NCBI RefSeq assembly: GCF_011682145.1
Contig: NZ_WHJH01000017.1
Span: 51,951-115,950, forward strand
DNA: 64,000 nucleotides
DNA from: Massilia mucilaginosa
GTDB lineage: Bacteria > Pseudomonadota > Gammaproteobacteria > Burkholderiales > Burkholderiaceae_D
Direction of reading: 5' to 3'
The notes under the pieces are model-generated. The model was not told the origin of the DNA and ran no database searches. It worked only from the letters and a program-made list of their open reading frames with translations. The stretch's first letter is position 1, and the number at the start of each line of letters is the position of its first letter. A program made the position numbers and the translations under genes. This document shows positions 52,726-61,457 of the stretch, piece by piece.

Positions 52726-52752
52726 GCCGTTCCCGGCGGTGCCGGGAACGGC
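52726..52752 (-). terminator. GC hairpin behind the LacI gene
   Basis: GCCGTTCCCGGC, GGT loop, GCCGGGAACGGC: a perfect 12-bp stem 13 nt past the LacI stop. No T run follows on the minus strand. It probably stops or stalls transcription between lacI and the glucosidase gene. Confidence 0.5.
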
Positions 52753-52764
52753 GCGCCAGCGGCG

Positions 52765-53787
52765 CTACCCAGCCTGGCCGCCCTTTGCACTGCCCAGCGA
52801 CGCCCGTAGCGCAATCGTCACCGGATAATCATGCGTCACCGGGCGCTCCATGCCGTAGCAGCGATTGAGCAGGCAATTCAAGCCGTTCAAGGTCATCTCG
52901 GTCCACGGCATATGCACGGTGGTCAGGCGCGGCGCCGTGTATTCCGCGCTGTTGGTGTCGTCGTAGCCCAGCACCGACACCTGCTCCGGCACCGCGATGC
53001 CGGCCTGCTGGAAGTACGACAGCGCGCCCACCGCCATGTCGTCGTTGGCGCAAAAAACGGCGGTAAACGGATAGCCCGATTCGGCCAGCTCCCTGGCCGT
53101 CTCCCACCCGCCCTTGGGCGCGAAGTCGCTTTCGGCCACCCACAGGCCGTCGGTGTCGATGCCGGCCTGCGCCAGCTCGCTCAGGAAGCCGTCGATGCGC
53201 TCGACGTTATCGGGCGCGCCGCGCGGGCCGGCGATGACGGCGATATCGCGATGCCCCTCGCGCAGCAAGGCCTGCGCCGCCAGCCGCCCGCCGAGCAGGT
53301 GGTCGATGGTGAAGCTCTGGCTGGCGATCGACGGCACACTGTGATTGAGCAGCACCAGGCGCGATTTGCGCGGTCCGAGCGCGGCGATGTCTTCATCGCG
53401 CAGCACGTTACTCATCACCAGCACGCCGTCGCAGCCGCGCTCCTTGAGAAAATCGATGCCCTGCACCGCCTGCGTGCGCTCGTCGTCGCTGCCGATGCCG
53501 AAACCGACCACCATGTTCAGGCCCGCCGCGCGCAGTTCGGCGTAAATGAGCTTGAGGATCGGCGTATAGAAGGTGCCGCTCAGGTAAGGTATGTATACCC
53601 CGATCATCTGCGAGCTGCCCAGCATCAGCGAGCGCGCCGCGTACGAGGGATGGAATTCGAGTTCCTCGATCGCCTTCTGGACCCGCGCCAGCGTCTTGGG
53701 CGAAACCGCCCCCTTGCCGCTGACGACACGCGAGGCGGTTCCGAGGCCGACGCCGGCCCGCAATGCTACGTCTTTGAGAGTTGCCAC
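52765..53787 (-). CDS. LacI-family regulator of beta-glucoside/sugar use
   Basis: 340 residues from a GTG at 53787 with GGAACAAGCGC upstream. The N-terminal helix-turn-helix and hinge are ATLKDVALRAGVGLGTASRVVSGKGAVSPKTLARVQKAIEELEF; the rest is a periplasmic-binding-protein-like sugar domain (MIGVYIPYLSGTFYTPILKLIYAELRAAGL). It probably binds the TTGGAA...CCAA operators at 41987, 52620, 55142 and 61191. It lies between the sugar-binding protein gene and the glucosidase gene, all on the minus strand. The effector is probably a beta-glucoside such as cellobiose (inference). Confidence 0.92.
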   Translation of the reverse strand: MATLKDVALRAGVGLGTASRVVSGKGAVSPKTLARVQKAIEELEFHPSYAARSLMLGSSQMIGVYIPYLSGTFYTPILKLIYAELRAAGLNMVVGFGIGSDDERTQAVQGIDFLKERGCDGVLVMSNVLRDEDIAALGPRKSRLVLLNHSVPSIASQSFTIDHLLGGRLAAQALLREGHRDIAVIAGPRGAPDNVERIDGFLSELAQAGIDTDGLWVAESDFAPKGGWETARELAESGYPFTAVFCANDDMAVGALSYFQQAGIAVPEQVSVLGYDDTNSAEYTAPRLTTVHMPWTEMTLNGLNCLLNRCYGMERPVTHDYPVTIALRASLGSAKGGQAG

Positions 53788-53869
53788 GCGCGCTTGTTCC
53801 GTTCAAAAATAGGGACTAAAAAAAGCCAGCATACTGCATCCGGGTGCCCTCTCACAAGCGCGCGCCGCC

Positions 53870-55102
53870 TCACTGCTCGTTGCGCAGCGCCGCGGCGATC
53901 TGCTTTTGCGCCTTCTCGACCGGCATTCTGGTGTTCCAGAAGGCGGTCAGCACGTCCTGCATGGCGCCGTTCTGGTCGGGCGTCAGATATACCTCGCCGA
54001 TGCCGACATGGCGCGTGCGGTCCTTCATGATGGCCATGCCGGCGCGCGCGCACGGGTCCATGCCCGATGCGTCGACATCGCCGCGGATCGGAATCGAGCC
54101 TTTGAGCTTGTTGAAGGCGACCTGGGTGCCAGGGGCCACCACCACGCTGGCCAGCAGCTTCTGGTACTTGACCTGCTGCGCATTGGCGGTCTTGGGGAAG
54201 ACGAAGGCGTCGCCCTGGATCAGGTAGGGCGAGCGCGGACCGAAGCCGGCGATGCAGCCGTAATCCTTGCCGGCGCTCTGGCGCGCGGCGCCGAATTCGC
54301 CCTTGGCCCAGTCGCCCATCACCTGCACGCCGGCCTTGCCCGCGATGACCAGGGCGGTGGCGTCGTTCCAGTTGCGCCCTGGCGCGCCGGCGTCCACATA
54401 CGATTGCAGGCGTTTGAAGTTGACCAGCACGCGGCGGAAGGCCTCGGAATTGATGGCCGCCGGATCGCGCTCGCGCAGCACCTTCAGGTACAGATCGGTG
54501 CCGCCCATGTGGGCCAGCATCGACAGGAACAGGATGTTTTCCTGCCACGGCTGGCCGCCGTGGGCCAGGGGAATGATGCCGGCGGCCTTGAGCTTGTCGA
54601 GCGCGGCGAACAGTTCGTCGACGCTGGCCGGCTCCTTGCCAATCCCGGCTTTCTGGAAGGCGGCCTTGGAATACCAGATCCAGGCCTGCATGTGGATATT
54701 CACCGGCACCGCGTAGTAATGGCCCTTGACGCGGATGACGTTCAGGACCGGCTCGGGCAGGAACTTGTCCCAGCCTTCCCGCAGGGCGACGTCGTCGACG
54801 TTATTGAGCATGCCCTGCTCGACCAGGTCGGTGAACTGCTTGGTGGTGTTGAACTGGGCCGCCATCGGGGCATTGCCGCCGACGATGCGATTGATCGCCA
54901 CCGCACGCGCCTGGTCGGCGCCGGCGATGGCGGTGTCGGTCCAGGCGCCGCCGGCGGCGCGGTAGGCGTCGGCGATGGTGCGCACCGCGGCAGCTTCGCT
55001 GCTCGAGGTCCACCAGTGGATCACTTCGGGTTTGGGATCGGCGCCGAAGGCGGCGCCGGTGCTTGCCAGCGCCAGCGCGGCGCCCAGAATGCGTTGTTTC
55101 AA
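53870..55102 (-). CDS. Sugar ABC transporter substrate-binding protein (family 1), orphan
   Basis: 410 residues from a TTG at 55102 with AGGAGACCCACG upstream. Signal peptide KQRILGAALALASTGAAFG, then a family-1 sugar-binding fold (KPEVIHWWTSSSEAAAVRTIADAYRAAGGAW; LVEQGMLNNVDDVALREGW). It resembles glucose/mannose- or cellobiose-binding proteins. No permease or ATPase gene follows: lacI comes next, 82 bp downstream. It may use a transporter encoded elsewhere or act in sensing. A palindromic LacI-type operator lies 40 nt upstream. Confidence 0.88.
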   Translation of the reverse strand: MKQRILGAALALASTGAAFGADPKPEVIHWWTSSSEAAAVRTIADAYRAAGGAWTDTAIAGADQARAVAINRIVGGNAPMAAQFNTTKQFTDLVEQGMLNNVDDVALREGWDKFLPEPVLNVIRVKGHYYAVPVNIHMQAWIWYSKAAFQKAGIGKEPASVDELFAALDKLKAAGIIPLAHGGQPWQENILFLSMLAHMGGTDLYLKVLRERDPAAINSEAFRRVLVNFKRLQSYVDAGAPGRNWNDATALVIAGKAGVQVMGDWAKGEFGAARQSAGKDYGCIAGFGPRSPYLIQGDAFVFPKTANAQQVKYQKLLASVVVAPGTQVAFNKLKGSIPIRGDVDASGMDPCARAGMAIMKDRTRHVGIGEVYLTPDQNGAMQDVLTAFWNTRMPVEKAQKQIAAALRNEQ

Positions 55103-55141
55103 CGTGGGTCTCCTGGTAGAGCGGGTCTGCGCCCGCTTCGG

Positions 55142-55159
55142 ATTGGAAGGCTTTCCAAT
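55142..55159. promoter_or_regulatory. LacI-type operator, sugar-binding protein gene
   Basis: ATTGGAAGGCTTTCCAAT, the most symmetric of the four sites, 40 nt upstream of the TTG start. The gap also contains the upstream region of the divergent DUF6445 gene. Confidence 0.72.
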
Positions 55160-55261
55160 TTAGTCGGCTGACTATATCATTCAAAGAATTTCAATGTCAA
55201 CGCGCAAACAAGCCGCCGCGCCGTGACAGCGTTTTCACCACCCTGTTCGCATGGAGAGCCC

Positions 55262-55954
55262 GTGTTCAATCCCCGTCCCACCGTCCGTTACGTCGCCATT
55301 GCCGGCCATGCGCCCTGCGCGGTGGTGGACGACTTCCTGCTCGACCCCGATGCGCTGGTGGCCCGGGCGGTCGCCGCGCAGGCGCGCTTCGCGGTCGATC
55401 CGGCCAACTATTATCCCGGCCCCGAGCTGGACCTGGGGCGCGAGGCGGCGCTGCGCCTCGACGACTTCTTCATCCAGCACATCCGGCGCGCACTGGGCGC
55501 GCAACGCACCATCAGCGTGGCGGCGCGCCTGGCGCTGGCCACCGTCGCCCCGTTCGAGCTGCATCCGCTGCAGCGCCTGTGCCATCGCGACTGCGCCGGC
55601 CTCGCCCCCGGCGTGGGCGCGGCGGCGGCCGTGGTGTACCTGTTCGACGATGCGCGCCTGGGCGGCACCAGCTTTTACCGCCCCACGCAGGGAGTCGACG
55701 CCACGGCCCGCGTGCTGCGCGAGGCCCACGCCGGCATCGCCTCCGAGGCGCACGCGCCCGGCTACCTGACGGCGTCGAACGCCGATTTCGAGCAACTGTG
55801 CACCATCCCGGCGCAATTTAACCGCGCCATTTTTTACGATGGCGAAATTTTCCATGCGGCCCAGATCGACAACCCCGCCCTGCTCCACCCCGACCCGGCG
55901 CGCGGCCGTCTGACCATGAACGGGTTTTTCCGCTTTCGCAAACGGATTGCCTGA
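55262..55954 (+). CDS. DUF6445 protein (halogenase-cluster associated)
   Basis: 230 residues from a GTG at 55262 with GGAGAGCCC upstream; a GTG at 55223 gives 13 more residues but has no such site. The sequence (VRYVAIAGHAPCAVVDDFLLDPDALVARA...FFIQHIRRALG...QRLCHRDCAGLAPGVGAAAAVVYLFDDARLGGTSFYRP...AIFYDGEIFHAAQI) resembles 2-oxoglutarate/Fe(II)-dioxygenase-like folds, with a possible HxD...H metal site (HRD and FHAAQ). These proteins recur near tryptophan halogenases and TonB receptors in proteobacteria; the reaction is unknown. It is divergent from the sugar-binding protein gene. Confidence 0.75.
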   Translation: MFNPRPTVRYVAIAGHAPCAVVDDFLLDPDALVARAVAAQARFAVDPANYYPGPELDLGREAALRLDDFFIQHIRRALGAQRTISVAARLALATVAPFELHPLQRLCHRDCAGLAPGVGAAAAVVYLFDDARLGGTSFYRPTQGVDATARVLREAHAGIASEAHAPGYLTASNADFEQLCTIPAQFNRAIFYDGEIFHAAQIDNPALLHPDPARGRLTMNGFFRFRKRIA

Positions 55955-56135
55955 CACGCGCCACGCGAGCAGAACGTTGTTTTATAGCAAATTTGACCCG
56001 GTAAACCGGCTCAAAATCGTGCTTCACGGCATGTAACTACGTCGGTCGACGTATAATTTCGGCCGTATTTGCCACATTGCTACATTGCTACATTTGGCGA
56101 CAGATTTCTACAAACAACACCATTCAGGATTACAC

Positions 56136-56681
56136 GTGAAAAACAAACTCGTTATCGCTTTGCTCGCCGCCGCGGCCCCACTGGCAGCCCATGCCGAAGG
56201 CTACTACGCCGGTGCCGGCCTCGGCTACGCCGAACAAAAAATCAACATCGACAAATTCGGTGACTTCAAAGAAGGCGATGTCGCCTACAAGGTATTCACC
56301 GGCCACAATTTCGACAAGAATTTCGGCATCGAAGCTGGCTACACCGATTTCGGCACTGCGGAATATGCCAACAAGAGCGTCGGTTCCAAGGCGCGTTCGT
56401 TCTACGCCGCCGGTACCGCCACCCTGCCGCTGGGCGACAAATTCGCCCTGACCGCCAAGCTGGGAATTGCCAAGAACCGCGCCAAGGTCGTTCGCCCTGG
56501 CGAAGGCGATGTCAAGGACAAAAAAACCGATGCCTTGATCGGCATTGGCGGCACCCTCAAACTGACGCCAACCATTACCGCATTCATCGAATACGAAAAT
56601 TACGGCAACGTCATGCAGCCGGCCAAGATCGCTTCGATCAAGGCAACCGTGCTCTCGACCGGCCTGCGTTTCTCGTTCTAA
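56136..56681 (+). CDS. Outer-membrane beta-barrel protein (OmpA/OmpW-like)
   Basis: 181 residues from a GTG at 56136 with AGGATTACAC upstream. Signal peptide KNKLVIALLAAAAPLAAHA, then an eight-stranded barrel pattern (GYYAGAGLGYAEQKINI...FGIEAGYTDFGTAEY...FALTAKLGIAKNRAKV...ITAFIEYENYG) ending in GLRFSF with a terminal Phe, typical for outer-membrane insertion. There is no peptidoglycan-binding OmpA domain. Small barrels of this size act as structural or adhesion proteins. It ends at a strong two-way terminator. Confidence 0.85.
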   Translation: MKNKLVIALLAAAAPLAAHAEGYYAGAGLGYAEQKINIDKFGDFKEGDVAYKVFTGHNFDKNFGIEAGYTDFGTAEYANKSVGSKARSFYAAGTATLPLGDKFALTAKLGIAKNRAKVVRPGEGDVKDKKTDALIGIGGTLKLTPTITAFIEYENYGNVMQPAKIASIKATVLSTGLRFSF

Positions 56682-56696
56682 GCTGTTCCAGCATTC

Positions 56697-56725
56697 AAAA
56701 AAACCGGCTGCGCGCCGGTTTTTTT
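56697..56725. terminator. Bidirectional Rho-independent terminator
   Basis: AAAAAAACCGGC, TGCGC loop, GCCGGTTTTTTT. It sits between the outer-membrane barrel gene (plus) and the halogenase gene (minus) and would stop both transcripts. Confidence 0.92.
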
Positions 56726-56734
56726 ACGTCCGCG

Positions 56735-58255
56735 TCAAGCCGCGCGCCGCAGCGGCGCCGCCTGGCAGTTGGCCTTGATGAATTGCTCGTGGCTGTCCAT
56801 GGCGTCGACGCATTTGCGGATCACCGCTTGCGTACCCTGCAGGAAGTCGGCAATCTCGTCGGGCGCGCGCTGGTCGACCACCGGGTTGTAGCCGCGCGCG
56901 CGCAAGCCCTGCCCGTGCATCACCTGCAGCCAGCTATCTTCGGGAAACAACTCCTCGTTCTCGCGCAGGATGCGCCCATGGCTGGCATACAGGTCGAGCT
57001 TGCGCCGCAGGTTCAGCGGCACATCCATGTCGCGGCAATAGCGCCAGAAGGCCGAATCGTCGCGCGCGCTCACCTTGTAGTGCAGGATCAGGAAGTCGCG
57101 GATCTGCTCGTATTCCTTGTCGCACAGGCGGTTGAAGGTGTCGATGTCGACCTGGTCGAAACCGCGGTCCGGGAAAAAGCTGATCAAGCGCATCAGCGCC
57201 GTCTTGACCATGTGGATGCTGGTCGATTCGAGCGGCTCCATGAAGCCGCCCGACAGGCCGATCGCCACGCAGTTCTTGTTCCAGGCGCGCTTGCGCTTGC
57301 CGGTAGTGAACTTGAGCAGGCGCGCTTCGGCCAGCGGCTGGCCATCGAGATTGTTCATCAGGATGGCCTGGGCTTCGTCGGCGCTCATGAATTTGCTTGA
57401 GAACACATGGCCATTGCCGGTGCGGTGCTGCAAGGGAATCCGCCATTGCCAGCCGGCCGTGTGCGCGGTCGAACGCGTGAGCGGCGCCAGCGGGCCGTGC
57501 GATTCGCAGGGCACGGCAATCGCGCGGTCGCACGGCAGCCAGTGACTCCAGTCGTCGAAGCCGGTGTGCAGCGCCTGCTCGATCAGCAGCCCCACCATGC
57601 CGGAGCAATCGATGAAGAAGTCGCCATCGATGCGTTCGCCGTTTTCCATCCGCAGCGCGGCGATCGATCCGTCCGGGTGCAGGACGGTCTCGACGATGCG
57701 GCCCTCGGTGCGCCGCACCCCGCGCGCTTCGCTGTAGCCGCGCAGGTAGCGCGCGTACAGGCCGGCATCGAAATGGAAGGCGTACGACAGGTCCGCCAGC
57801 GGCGAATTGGGCAGGTCCGGGCGCCCGCGGCTGAACTTGCCGAGGCGCGCGGCCATGCTGTTGATCGCGTACGGCTCCAGGCTGCCGGCCTGCCCGGCCT
57901 GGTGCATCTTGAGCCAGTAGTGGAAGAAATTGGCGGTCGGCTGGTCGCGCCCGACCGCGCCGAAACCGTGGATGTAGTTGCTGCCCTGCCGGCCCCAGTT
58001 GACGAATTCGATGCCGAGCTTGAAGGTGCCCTGGGTGGCGCGGATGAAGTCGTTCTCGTCGATGCCCAGGTGCAGGTTGAAATTGCGGATGCTGGGGATG
58101 GTGGCCTCCCCCACCCCGATGGTGGAAATCTGGTCCGACTCGATCAGCCGGTACCCATGGCCCACCGGCAGCAGCTGCGACAGCGCGGCGGCGCTCATCC
58201 AGCCGGCGGTGCCGCCGCCGACGATCACGATCTGTTTGATGCGATGCTCCGTCAT
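56735..58255 (-). CDS. Flavin-dependent tryptophan-halogenase-family enzyme
   Basis: 506 residues with GGAGAACCAG before the ATG. FAD-binding GGGTAGW at 13-19; catalytic Lys79 in GTFKLGI, the same number as in PrnA; halogenase motif WQWRIP (WxWxIP) at 269-274; and the active-site Glu343 in EPLESTSI. All key residues for chlorination or bromination chemistry are kept. Members of this branch are found beside TonB receptors and sugar genes rather than in antibiotic clusters, and their true substrates are mostly unknown. A flavin reductase is needed but is not nearby. It has its own upstream region behind the TonB-receptor terminator. Confidence 0.92.
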   Translation of the reverse strand: MTEHRIKQIVIVGGGTAGWMSAAALSQLLPVGHGYRLIESDQISTIGVGEATIPSIRNFNLHLGIDENDFIRATQGTFKLGIEFVNWGRQGSNYIHGFGAVGRDQPTANFFHYWLKMHQAGQAGSLEPYAINSMAARLGKFSRGRPDLPNSPLADLSYAFHFDAGLYARYLRGYSEARGVRRTEGRIVETVLHPDGSIAALRMENGERIDGDFFIDCSGMVGLLIEQALHTGFDDWSHWLPCDRAIAVPCESHGPLAPLTRSTAHTAGWQWRIPLQHRTGNGHVFSSKFMSADEAQAILMNNLDGQPLAEARLLKFTTGKRKRAWNKNCVAIGLSGGFMEPLESTSIHMVKTALMRLISFFPDRGFDQVDIDTFNRLCDKEYEQIRDFLILHYKVSARDDSAFWRYCRDMDVPLNLRRKLDLYASHGRILRENEELFPEDSWLQVMHGQGLRARGYNPVVDQRAPDEIADFLQGTQAVIRKCVDAMDSHEQFIKANCQAAPLRRAA

Positions 58256-58308
58256 CTGGTTCTCCGGTTGATACGCATATGACTATGCGGTTGACATACA
58301 CGGCAAGC

Positions 58309-58347
58309 AAAAAAGCCGGCATGGCCTGGGGGACAGGGCCACGCCGG
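58309..58347 (-). terminator. Rho-independent terminator of the TonB receptor gene
   Basis: On the minus strand CCGGC-G-TGGCC, a 10-nt loop, GGCCA-T-GCCGG, then CTTTTTT. It lies between the TonB receptor stop and the halogenase start, so the halogenase is probably transcribed from its own promoter in 58256-58308. Confidence 0.85.
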
Positions 58348-58404
58348 TCCACCGCGCGCCTTGCGGCACGCGGGGCTCGCCAAACGGTTGTCTCGTCCTT
58401 TTAC

Positions 58405-61056
58405 TTAGTAGTTGATCCCGGCGCGCAAGCCGAACATGCGCGGTTCGATGTAGCCGGCGATCATCTGCCCGCCCAGTCCGGTGTTGCCGGAAGTCTTCAC
58501 GCGCTTGTCCGATACGTTGCGCACATACAGTTCCGCGTGCCAGTTGCCGTTCGGCGCGTCGAGCCGCAACGAGGCGTCGCCGACCGCGTTGGCTTTCTGG
58601 AAGCGGCCGATATGCGCGAATTCGTCGTTGCGCACGTCGAAATACACCTTGTCGCGCCAGTTGACCTTGAAGTACGGGGTCAGCTTGTAGCCGCTGTCGA
58701 GCACGAAGGCTTGCGAGGCGTGCAGCATGAAGGTGTACTTCGGCGCGTTCGGCAGGCGCTTGTTGGTCACGTCGTACAGGCGCTTGCCGTTGTCGGTGCC
58801 GGGACCGGTGAACTGGGCCGGACAGCGTTCCTGGTTGAACTCGATGCGCTCGTCGCACAGGTAGTCGTCGTTGTAGGCGCCGTAGTCGCGGATCGAGGTG
58901 TTCAGGTTGGAGAACGCGCCGCCCACCTTGGCGCCCTTCCACGGCTTGTAATCCCACTCGACTTCGACGCCCGAGATGCGCGTGTTGCCGACGTTGATGG
59001 TGCGCCAGGTTTCGTACACATCGCACTTGGGCTGGTCGCTGGCGCAGGGCTTGCCGTCGTCCGGCATGACTTTCGAGACGAAATAGGTGTTGGTCAGTTG
59101 CTGGTCCTTGTAGCGCATCATGAAGGCGACGGCCGACACGCTCAGGCGGTTTTCCAGGAACTTGCCCTTGTAGCCCAGCTCCAGGTTGGTGACCAGTTCA
59201 GGCTTGTAAGGAAGGAAGGTTTCCACGCCTTTCTTGCCGTCGGCGCACAGTTTGTTATTGCAGCTGTCCACCTTGTCGCCGAAGCCGCCCGCCTTGTAGC
59301 CGGTCGACAGGGCGGTGTAGGCCATCTGGTTCTCGCTGACCTGCTTTTGCAGGCCGAGGCGCCAGGTGGTCTTTTTCCATTCTTCCTTGTGGTCGTTGGC
59401 GGTGGGTCGGGGGTAGCCGGAATACGCGTCGACACTGCCGCCCATGCCCGGTTTCAGGTCGTTCGCCTGCGGAAAGCGGTAGCCGGGCGTGTTCGGCGTG
59501 CCGCCGTTGTACTGGCCGCGATAGAACGCGGTATTGCCGGCCCAGCCGCCGAGGTTCAGGCCGTTCTTGTCTTCCTTGCTGTCGACGCTGTAGCGCGCGC
59601 CCGCCGTGGCGGTCCAGCTCGGGATGAACTTCCAGTCGGCTTGCGCGAACACGGCCTTGGCGTCGACCTGGCGGTCCGGCTGGGAGTAGAAGGCGCCGGA
59701 GGCGATGCCGTGCGGCTTGCGGAAGAAGTCGACGACTTCATAGTTGATCGCGTTCTTTTCGTGCATCCAGAACAGGCCCGCCACGTATTGCAGGGTGTCG
59801 AACTGCTGCTTGAGCTGGAGTTCCTGCACCGAAGACTTGTACTTGGAATCCCAGGTGGCCTGGTAGCGGTCGTCCAGCGGCCAGGTACTCCAGTTGGCCG
59901 CGTCCGGACGGTTCGGGTAGTCGGCCGTGACCTGGAACGGCAGCGCCGAGGTCAGGCCCTTGTCGGCGTCATAGAGCTGGGAGCGCTGCTGGTCGGCCAG
60001 CATGAAGCTGTAGTCGAGGCTGGTGTTCTTGTTGACGTTCCAGCTGAGCCCGGCGCGCAGCGACTTGATCGTCATGTCGGTCTTGCCCGGCACGTTGACC
60101 AGCAGGTCCCACTGGCCGCCGCTGCAGGCGTAGCGCGTGCCGGCGCCCTGCTCGCAGTCGCGGAAGCTGGTGTTGCCGGCCCCATTGTCCTGGAACAGCT
60201 CGTAGGCGGCGTTCAGGGTCAGGTCGGGAGTGATCTTGAACTTGGCCGCCAGGCGCGCCGCGTACTCGTCCTGGTTGGTATAGAAATCCTTGGCGCTGAC
60301 CGGGTGGTTGTAGCGCTGGTCGACGTCCGGAATGCCGTCCGGAATCCAGCCCTTGGACGGCACGTTCGCTTCGCGCGTGTCCGACATCTGCTTGGCCCAG
60401 CCGTTGCGGGTGACCTTGGAGAACGCGGCGCGCAGCGCCAGCTGGTCGTTGATGGTGATGTTCTGGATCAGGTTGACCTGTTTCTTGCGGTAATTGCCGA
60501 TGTCGACCTCGGCCTTGCCGTAGTTGCCGCTGAAGTCAGGCTTGGCCGAGATGACGTTGACGCTGCCGCCGGTGGAATTGCGTCCGAACAAGGTCCCTTG
60601 CGGACCGCGCAAGACTTCCACCTGCTCGACGTCGAACATGAGCGCCTGGGCGCCCTGCGGCCGCGGCGAATACAGGCCGTCGACGTGAAAGCCGACGGCC
60701 GGGTCGCCGATTTCGGTGGTGTTCGAGGAAGTGATGCCGCGGATGGTGATCTGCACCGCCGAGTCGCCGGTGGCCTGGAAGGTCACATTGGGTATTTCAC
60801 TGGCCAGGTCCTTGGCGCTGGTGATGCCCATGCGGTTCAGGTTGTCCTGGCTGTAAGCGGTCACTGCGAGCGGGGTCTTGAGCAGCGAGGTCGAGTAGCG
60901 GGTCGCGGTGACCTTCACCTCGGGGATGACTTCCTTGTCGCTTTCGCTGCTGGGTGCCGGTGCGGGTGCCTGGGCATGGGCGGACATGCCGATCAGCCCG
61001 CAGGCGCTGGCAACGGCCAGGCTGACCAGGGTCCTTCTTGTCTTCGGATACAACAT
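58405..61056 (-). CDS. TonB-dependent outer-membrane receptor
   Basis: 883 residues from the ATG at 61056 with AAGGAGACGCA upstream; the frame to 61218 is unsupported and would overlap the operator. Signal peptide MLYPKTRRTLVSLAVASACGLIGMSAHA. The plug domain begins near EVKVTATRYSTSLLKTPLAVTAYSQDNL and continues with QVEVLRGPQGTLFGRNSTGG, the classic plug segment. A 22-strand barrel follows, ending in the aromatic-terminated ...FGLRAGINY. Two Cys pairs occur in large loops. The linked LacI operator (61191-61208) and halogenase suggest import of a plant sugar or glycoside rather than iron. No siderophore genes are near. Confidence 0.93.
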   Translation of the reverse strand: MLYPKTRRTLVSLAVASACGLIGMSAHAQAPAPAPSSESDKEVIPEVKVTATRYSTSLLKTPLAVTAYSQDNLNRMGITSAKDLASEIPNVTFQATGDSAVQITIRGITSSNTTEIGDPAVGFHVDGLYSPRPQGAQALMFDVEQVEVLRGPQGTLFGRNSTGGSVNVISAKPDFSGNYGKAEVDIGNYRKKQVNLIQNITINDQLALRAAFSKVTRNGWAKQMSDTREANVPSKGWIPDGIPDVDQRYNHPVSAKDFYTNQDEYAARLAAKFKITPDLTLNAAYELFQDNGAGNTSFRDCEQGAGTRYACSGGQWDLLVNVPGKTDMTIKSLRAGLSWNVNKNTSLDYSFMLADQQRSQLYDADKGLTSALPFQVTADYPNRPDAANWSTWPLDDRYQATWDSKYKSSVQELQLKQQFDTLQYVAGLFWMHEKNAINYEVVDFFRKPHGIASGAFYSQPDRQVDAKAVFAQADWKFIPSWTATAGARYSVDSKEDKNGLNLGGWAGNTAFYRGQYNGGTPNTPGYRFPQANDLKPGMGGSVDAYSGYPRPTANDHKEEWKKTTWRLGLQKQVSENQMAYTALSTGYKAGGFGDKVDSCNNKLCADGKKGVETFLPYKPELVTNLELGYKGKFLENRLSVSAVAFMMRYKDQQLTNTYFVSKVMPDDGKPCASDQPKCDVYETWRTINVGNTRISGVEVEWDYKPWKGAKVGGAFSNLNTSIRDYGAYNDDYLCDERIEFNQERCPAQFTGPGTDNGKRLYDVTNKRLPNAPKYTFMLHASQAFVLDSGYKLTPYFKVNWRDKVYFDVRNDEFAHIGRFQKANAVGDASLRLDAPNGNWHAELYVRNVSDKRVKTSGNTGLGGQMIAGYIEPRMFGLRAGINY

Positions 61057-61190
61057 TGCGTCTCCTTGATTTTTCTGATTATCGTTTTTAGTACGCGGCC
61101 ATGGACGGCACCACGTCTTGACTCCACTACTCCCTGCTGCGCAGACCTGGATAACACCGCCGCGATCTGCTCCCGCGGCACTTCCGCTTG

Positions 61191-61208
61191 ATTGGAAACG
61201 CTCCCAAT
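61191..61208. promoter_or_regulatory. LacI-type operator, TonB receptor gene
   Basis: ATTGGAAACGCTCCCAAT, one base different from the GH5 operator 19 kb away. It lies 135 nt upstream of the receptor ATG, within the 401-bp gap 61057-61457. Apart from this site and the probable promoters, I see nothing in that gap. Confidence 0.75.
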
Positions 61209-61457
61209 CGATGAGCAAAATATATCACTCAATGTTTTTCGATGTCAACGAGACTTTGTCGGGAGTTAAAAATGCAACAACGGCCGTGTGGGGCGCGGCA
61301 ACATGCTGCCGCGCGGCACGGCGACCTTCGAAGAGCGTTCCACATAGCAATGAAATCCGCTGCGCGAGGATCTTTTGCGCGCGCCGCGCACCCCTTGCGG
61401 AACGATTTGGAACGGCGCCACTCCAATCAGGGTAGACCCATTGACAACAGGTGCCCC

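Noticed and set aside
58279..61191. 970-residue plus-strand frame opposite the TonB receptor
   Set aside because: It is an antisense shadow: valine/alanine/glycine/arginine-rich, without domains or Shine-Dalgarno, fully inside a well-supported gene.
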